From NCBI RefSeq assembly GCF_016907655.1, contig NZ_JAFBCL010000001.1, positions 1,922,001-1,986,000 on the forward strand: DNA of 64,000 bases. The letters run 5' to 3'. The translations under genes and the position numbers were made by a program. Shown here one piece after another: positions 59,741 to 64,000 of this stretch. The notes beneath the pieces were generated by a model. The model worked only from the letters and a program-made list of their open reading frames with translations, was not told the DNA's origin and did no database searches. Source of the stretch: Saccharothrix algeriensis (GTDB lineage Bacteria > Actinomycetota > Actinomycetes > Mycobacteriales > Pseudonocardiaceae). Positions within the stretch are counted from its first letter, which is position 1; the number at the start of each line of letters is the position of its first letter.

Positions 59741-60475
59741 TTACCGCCAGCGATCGGTCAGCACACCCAGCGCTCCCAGGGCGACCGCGGCGGCGGTCGA
59801 CGCGCGCAGGACGGTGGGGCCCAGCCGCACCGCGTGCGCGCCTGCCTCGGTCAACGCCGCCAGCTCGGCCTCGGTGATGCCGCCCTCCGGCCCCACCACC
59901 AGCAGCACGTCGCCCTCCTCGGGCAGCGGCGCGGCGGCGATGCCGGTCGACGCCGACTCGTGCAGGACCAATGCGATCGCGGCCGATTCCACCAGACGGG
60001 CCAGCGCGGGCGTGCCCACCGGTTCGGCGACCGACGGCACGCGGGCGCGCCGGGCCTGCTTCGCGGCCTCCCGCGCGGTGCTGCGCCAGCGCTCCAGCGC
60101 CTTCGCCCCGCGCGGGCCGTCCTCCCACCTGGTGACGCAGCGCGCGGCCCGCCACGGCACCACGCCGTCGACGCCCGCCTCGGTGGCCAGCTCCACGGCC
60201 AGCTCACCCCGGTCGCCCTTCACCAGCGCCTGCGCCAGCACCACCCGCACCGCGGGCTCGGGCGCCACCCACCGCTGGAGCACGCGCAACCGCAGCGCGT
60301 CCTTGAGCGCCTCCTGCACCACGCACCGGACCTGGGCTCCGGAGCCGTCGGAGAGCACCAGCTCCTCGCCCGGCCGCAGCCGCCGCACGGTGGCCGCGTG
60401 CCGGCCCTCAGGACCGTCGAGCACGGCCTCCGGGCCGGTCGGCAGCGCCGGGACGAGGAAGACCGGCAGCGTCAC
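59741..60475 (-). CDS. rsmE: 16S rRNA (uracil-1498-N3)-methyltransferase RsmE
   Basis: A 244-aa SPOUT methyltransferase. PUA-like N-terminal part ([19 protein letters not shown]), then [20 protein letters not shown] and the SAM knot motif [17 protein letters not shown]...[16 protein letters not shown] 60475 overlaps the dnaJ stop by four bases, so it is coupled to the chaperone gene. Confidence 0.95.
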   Translation of the reverse strand: MTLPVFLVPALPTGPEAVLDGPEGRHAATVRRLRPGEELVLSDGSGAQVRCVVQEALKDALRLRVLQRWVAPEPAVRVVLAQALVKGDRGELAVELATEAGVDGVVPWRAARCVTRWEDGPRGAKALERWRSTAREAAKQARRARVPSVAEPVGTPALARLVESAAIALVLHESASTGIAAAPLPEEGDVLLVVGPEGGITEAELAALTEAGAHAVRLGPTVLRASTAAAVALGALGVLTDRWR

Positions 60476-61620
60476 CGGTGGCCGCGGCCGGCGCGCAGCC
60501 GCGAGAACAGCCCGCCGCCGCCCTTGCCGTTGTGCGCGAGCGTCGGGTCCTCCTCGCCGCGCAGCACGGCCAGCTCCCGCAGCAGCTCGGCCTGCCGGCC
60601 GTCGAGCTTGGTCGGCACCACGACCTCCAGGTGCACGTGCAGGTCGCCCCGCCCGTCGATGCGGCCCGAGGAGCGCAGCCGCGGCATCCCCCGGCCGGTG
60701 AGCACCAGCTCGGTGTTCGGCTGGGTGCCCGGCTCGATCTCCAGCTGCTCCTCGCCGTCCAGGGTCTGCAGCGGCAGCACCGCGCCCAGCGCCGCCGTCG
60801 TCATCGGGACGCGCACCGAGCAGTGCAGGTTCGAGCCGTCCCGCTCGAAGACCTCGTGCGGCACCTCCTCGACCTCCACGTACAGGTCGCCCGCCGGACC
60901 GCCGCCGGAGCCGACCTCGCCCTGGCCCGCGAGTCGCACCCGCATCCCCTCGGCCACGCCGGCCGGGATCTGCACCGAGATGGTGCGCCGCGACCGGACC
61001 CGGCCCTCGCCACCGCACTGCAGGCACGGGTCGGGGATGACCTCGCCCAGGCCCCGGCACACCGGGCACGGCCGCGCCGTGACCACCTGGCCGAGGAAGG
61101 AGCGCTGCACCGACTGCACCTCGCCGCGCCCGCCGCACGTGTCGCAGCGCACCGGGGACGAGCCCTCGGCGCAGCCGCTGCCCGTGCACCGGTCGCACAG
61201 GATCGCCGTGTCGACGGTCAGCTCCCGCGACGCGCCGGCCGCGCACTCCTCCAGCGTCATGGACAGCCGGATCAGCGCGTCCGAACCGGGCTGCACCCGG
61301 CTGCGCGGACCGCGCCCGCCGCCGCCCGTCGCGCCGAAGAACGCGTCCATGATGTCGCCGAGCCCGAAGCCCGAGAACGGGTCGTGCATCCCGCCGCCAC
61401 CGCCGCCGGGCTGGAGCGGGTCGCCGCCCCGGTCGACGATCTCGCGCTTCTTCGGGTCCGACAACACCTCGTAGGCGGCGGTCACCTCTTTGAAGCGCGC
61501 CTCCTCGTTGGGGTTGACGTCCGGGTGCAGCTGGCGCGCGAGCTTGCGGTAGGCGCGCTTGATCTCCTCGGGTGTCGCGTTCTTGGAGACCCCGAGCGTG
61601 CCGTAGTAGTCCCTCGCCAC
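60472..61620 (-). CDS. dnaJ: Molecular chaperone DnaJ (second copy type, HrcA-linked)
   Basis: A 382-aa DnaJ. The J domain has HPDVNP (HPD), a Gly-rich stretch (about 70-85) follows, and four CxxCxGxG-type zinc repeats ([33 protein letters not shown]) precede the C-terminal peptide-binding domains. This is the DnaJ2 usually found between hrcA and rsmE in actinobacteria. GTG 61620 start. Confidence 0.96.
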   Translation of the reverse strand: MARDYYGTLGVSKNATPEEIKRAYRKLARQLHPDVNPNEEARFKEVTAAYEVLSDPKKREIVDRGGDPLQPGGGGGGMHDPFSGFGLGDIMDAFFGATGGGGRGPRSRVQPGSDALIRLSMTLEECAAGASRELTVDTAILCDRCTGSGCAEGSSPVRCDTCGGRGEVQSVQRSFLGQVVTARPCPVCRGLGEVIPDPCLQCGGEGRVRSRRTISVQIPAGVAEGMRVRLAGQGEVGSGGGPAGDLYVEVEEVPHEVFERDGSNLHCSVRVPMTTAALGAVLPLQTLDGEEQLEIEPGTQPNTELVLTGRGMPRLRSSGRIDGRGDLHVHLEVVVPTKLDGRQAELLRELAVLRGEEDPTLAHNGKGGGGLFSRLRAGRGHR

Positions 61621-61697
61621 CGTGTGTCCTCCTGCGGGCGCGCCGAGCGCGCGCTCGCTCGCTTGCGAAACGTCCTGTGGGCCTTCGGTGTTCCCGC

Positions 61698-62720
61698 CTA
61701 CCTCGCCGTCAGGATCTCCCCGACGTAGCTGGCGACCGCGAGCACGGCGGCCATCGTGCCGGGGTAGTCCATCCGCGTGGGCCCCACCACGCCCATGCCC
61801 CCGAGCAGGTTGTCCCGGCTCCCGTACCCGATGGACACGATCGAGGTGCTGCGCATCTCGGCCGCCTCGTTCTCCTCGCCGATGTGCACCAGGACGGTAC
61901 CGGGGTCGCGGGCCGCGGCCAGCAGCTTCAGCACCACGACCTGTTCCTCCAGCGCTTCCAGCACCTGGCGCAGCGAACCGGGGAAGTCTGCCACGTTGCG
62001 GGTGAGGTTCGCGGTGCCACCCAGCACCAGCCGCTCCTCCGGGTGCTCCACCAGCGATTCGATCAGCACCGTGCCGACCCGCAGCACCGCGTCGCGCAGC
62101 TCGGCGGGCGCGCGGTCGGGCAGCTCGGCCACCTCGGCGGAGGCGTCGGACAGCCGCTTGCCGACCATCGCGGTGTTGAGCATGGTCCGCATCCGGCCGA
62201 CGTTGTCCTCCGTGATCACGTCGCCGAGGTCCACCGAGCGCTGGTCGACGCGGCCGGTGTCGGTGATCAGCACCAGCATCAGGCGGGCCGGTGTGATGGC
62301 CAGCACCTCCAGGTGCCGCACGGTGGAGCGGCTCAGCGTCGGGTACTGCACGACCGCGACCTGCCGGGTCAGCTGCGCCAGCAGGCGGACGCTGCGGCGC
62401 AGCACGTCGTCCAGGTCGTAGGCGCCCTCCAGGAAGCTGCGGATGGCCCGGCGCTCGGCCGAGGACAGCGGCTTGACCTCGCTGAGCCGGTCGACGAACA
62501 GCCGGTAGCCCTTGTCGGTGGGCACGCGGCCCGCGCTGGTGTGCGGCTGGGTGATGTAGCCGTCCTCCTCCAGCGAGGCCATGTCGTTGCGGACCGTCGC
62601 GCTGGACACCCCCAGGTTGTGCCGTTCGACCAGCGCTTTCGACCCGACGGGCTCCTGGTTGGAGACGTAGTCGGCGACGATCGCGCGCAGCACCTCGAAC
62701 CTGCGCTCATCGGCGTTCAC
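61698..62720 (-). CDS. hrcA: Heat-inducible transcription repressor HrcA
   Basis: A 340-aa HrcA with N-terminal winged helix ([46 protein letters not shown]) and the GAF-like C-terminal region. It represses chaperonin genes through CIRCE. GGAGG lies eight bases before GTG; a TAAACT -10 candidate is near 62780. No CIRCE element is seen in its own promoter. Confidence 0.95.
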   Translation of the reverse strand: MNADERRFEVLRAIVADYVSNQEPVGSKALVERHNLGVSSATVRNDMASLEEDGYITQPHTSAGRVPTDKGYRLFVDRLSEVKPLSSAERRAIRSFLEGAYDLDDVLRRSVRLLAQLTRQVAVVQYPTLSRSTVRHLEVLAITPARLMLVLITDTGRVDQRSVDLGDVITEDNVGRMRTMLNTAMVGKRLSDASAEVAELPDRAPAELRDAVLRVGTVLIESLVEHPEERLVLGGTANLTRNVADFPGSLRQVLEALEEQVVVLKLLAAARDPGTVLVHIGEENEAAEMRSTSIVSIGYGSRDNLLGGMGVVGPTRMDYPGTMAAVLAVASYVGEILTAR

Positions 62721-62841
62721 CGCGCGTCACCTCCACCACGACGACCTGACTCGACCTGACTCCACCAAGAGTTTACGGAGGTGGGGCGGCCGGCCGGGAA
62801 ACTCGCCGGCCGGGGTCCGGCGCGGCCGGGTAGCGTGGCGC

Positions 62842-63579
62842 GTGCTTGCCGACATCCAGACCTCGCTGCGCGAGTCCATCCGGCCCGACGCCGAGCAGGT
62901 CGGGCCCTTCCTGGTCCGCTTCGACGGCCACAGCGACAACGCCTTCATGAACTACGCGGTGCCCGACCCCGGCGCCGAGCCGACCGCCGCCCAGGTGGCC
63001 GACCTCGTGGCGGCCTTCCGCGCCCGCTCCCGCACGCCCCGGCTGGAGTACCTGCGACCGCTGCCCGCGGTGGACGCGGCGCTGGCCGGGGCCGGGTTCA
63101 CCGTGGACCAGCTGCTGCCGGTGATGGCGGTGGACCGCGCCGACCTGCGCGTCCCGCCGCCGCCCGCCGGGGTGGAGCTGGTCGAGGCGGTCTCCGACGA
63201 CGAGCTGGCGGCGGCGGCGCGGGTGCAGCACGAAGCCTTCGGCGTGGCGGCGCTGCCGCGCGAGGCCGCGATCGAGCAGCAGCGCGCGCTGGTGGCCGAC
63301 GGCGGGCTGCTGCTCGCCCTGGTGGACGGCGTGCCGGTGGGCGCGGGCGCGTACACCGGGCCGCGCGGCGGGCTGTCGCAGGTGGCGGGGATCGCGGTGC
63401 TGCCGGGGTTCCGCCGCCGGGGCATCGCGGGCGCGGTGTGCGGCCGGCTGACGCGGTGGGTGTTCGACGCCGGGTGCGCGCCGTTCCTGGAGACCGAGGC
63501 GGACGGCAAGGCCGAGCGGCTCTACGGGCCGATCGGGTACCGCACCATCGGGGAGTCGGTCTCGGTCTCGCTGCGCTGA
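62842..63579 (+). CDS. GNAT-family N-acetyltransferase
   Basis: A 245-aa protein with a C-terminal GNAT domain: GIAVLPGFRRRGIAGAVCGRLT (acetyl-CoA loop) and YGPIGYRTIGESV. The N-terminal half is a less conserved helical region (RPDAEQVGPFLVRFDGHSDN). A TAGCGT box lies five bases before GTG, suggesting a leaderless transcript. Divergent from hrcA. Substrate unknown. Confidence 0.85.
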   Translation: MLADIQTSLRESIRPDAEQVGPFLVRFDGHSDNAFMNYAVPDPGAEPTAAQVADLVAAFRARSRTPRLEYLRPLPAVDAALAGAGFTVDQLLPVMAVDRADLRVPPPPAGVELVEAVSDDELAAAARVQHEAFGVAALPREAAIEQQRALVADGGLLLALVDGVPVGAGAYTGPRGGLSQVAGIAVLPGFRRRGIAGAVCGRLTRWVFDAGCAPFLETEADGKAERLYGPIGYRTIGESVSVSLR

Positions 63580-63603
63580 GGGCGGCGGCGCGCCACCGCC
63601 CTC
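63578..63603. terminator. Hairpin between the GNAT gene and hemW
   Basis: GAGGGCGG (63578-63585) pairs with CCGCCCTC (63596-63603) around 10 nt, between convergent genes. Confidence 0.55.
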
Positions 63604-63625
63604 GGCCGGGGCCGTGCCGGGGCTC

Positions 63626-64000
63626 TCAGGTGAGCCGGCGCACCACGGCGTCGGCGAGCAGCCGGCCGCGGTCGGTCAGGACGCAGCGGCCCGCGTCCAG
63701 CGCCGCGGGGTCCAGCAGGCCGTCCGCCGCCGCCGCCTTCGCCTCGGCCCGCCCGTCCTCGTCGAGCGCGTCGGCGGGCAGGCCCTCGGCCAGGCGCAGC
63801 TCCAGCAGGACGCGCTCCACCCGGCGGTCCTCGGCGGTGAGGACCTCGCGGCCGGCCGCCGGCGAGCGACCCCCGGCCAGCAGCCCGCTGTACTTCGCCG
63901 GGTGCTTGACGTTCCACCAGCGCACGCCGCCGACGTGGCTGTGCGCGCCGGGGCCCGCGCCCCACCAGTCCGCGCCCTGCCAGTACAGGACGTTGTGGCG
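63626..64000 (-). CDS. hemW: Heme chaperone HemW, C-terminal part (truncated by window end)
   Basis: The last 124 residues of a HemW/coproporphyrinogen III oxidase-like radical SAM protein: HNVLYWQGADWWGAGPGAHSH and VRWWNVKHPAKYSGLLAGG, followed by a C-terminal winged-helix region ending LLADAVVRRLT. The radical SAM core lies beyond the window. HemW inserts heme into respiratory proteins. It is the normal upstream neighbour of hrcA in actinobacteria. Confidence 0.92.
   Translation of the reverse strand, partial: RHNVLYWQGADWWGAGPGAHSHVGGVRWWNVKHPAKYSGLLAGGRSPAAGREVLTAEDRRVERVLLELRLAEGLPADALDEDGRAEAKAAAADGLLDPAALDAGRCVLTDRGRLLADAVVRRLT

Noticed and set aside
62721..62841. CIRCE element near hrcA
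   Set aside because: No TTAGCACTC-N9-GAGTGCTAA or close variant. The repeated GACCTGACTC is a short direct repeat only.

Overview
This is a high-GC actinobacterial chromosome segment. Gene order and content point to the Pseudonocardiaceae, most likely the Saccharothrix/Actinosynnema/Lentzea group (inference). The evidence is strong third-position GC, many GTG/TTG starts, probable leaderless genes with a TAnnnT box just upstream of the start, and a conserved actinomycete backbone: glyS, arsR-zur, uppS, recO, era, CBS-hemolysin, ybeY, phoH, then HIT, rsmE, dnaJ2, hrcA, hemW, with dgt-dnaG nearby. No insertion sequence, prophage or CRISPR array was seen.

Layout. 0-10.7 kb: a HelD-type RNA polymerase motor, tandem crcB fluoride channels under a MarR regulator, a DUF574-type methyltransferase, a PAS-GGDEF protein with a degenerate EAL domain, the three-gene pntAA-pntAB-pntB transhydrogenase, and a bacterial nitric oxide synthase. 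10.9-18.7 kb (accessory): FAD monooxygenase and TetR diverging over a large double operator; a macrolide-type glycosyltransferase preceded by a nine-codon leader ORF and hairpin that look like a translational attenuator; an ABC-2 exporter with a small XRE regulator; a P450 with its ferredoxin; two copies of a long palindromic repeat; a MazEF-type module. 18.7-26.5 kb: a pseudo-deacetylase/glycosyltransferase, an LCP protein, a Crp/Fnr regulator next to a class III cyclase-like protein with a RHIM-like C-terminal motif, and a DUF6119/TIGR04141 protein after an 800-nt gene-free stretch. 26.5-33.9 kb: NUDIX, two tRNAs (CAU and Asn), an MpaB-type oxygenase, tam, dnaG, a SigJ-type sigma factor, and a Tat-exported intradiol dioxygenase with a DasR-like operator. 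34.3-44.8 kb: serpin, dgt, YdcF and S51 peptidase, a beta-lactamase-like lipoprotein, SulP plus beta-carbonic anhydrase, glyS, and a third copy of the palindromic repeat. 44.8-64 kb: the zinc regulators smtB/arsR-zur with a YcgR/YcgQ-like pair, then the conserved housekeeping run, in which phoH is interrupted by an intein with the class 3 signature and an intact LAGLIDADG endonuclease. The window ends inside hemW.

How genes work together. ArsR and Zur form one overlapping operon and probably govern the convergent His-rich metal-handling pair. SulP and carbonic anhydrase form a bicarbonate module. The Crp/Fnr and cyclase pair looks like a nucleotide-signalling module whose output may be amyloid-type nucleation. 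The best candidates for undescribed biology are the leader-peptide attenuator (12.68-12.80 kb), the palindromic repeat family (17.67-18.08 and 44.18-44.40 kb), and the cyclase with the RHIM-like tail (23.3-24.0 kb).
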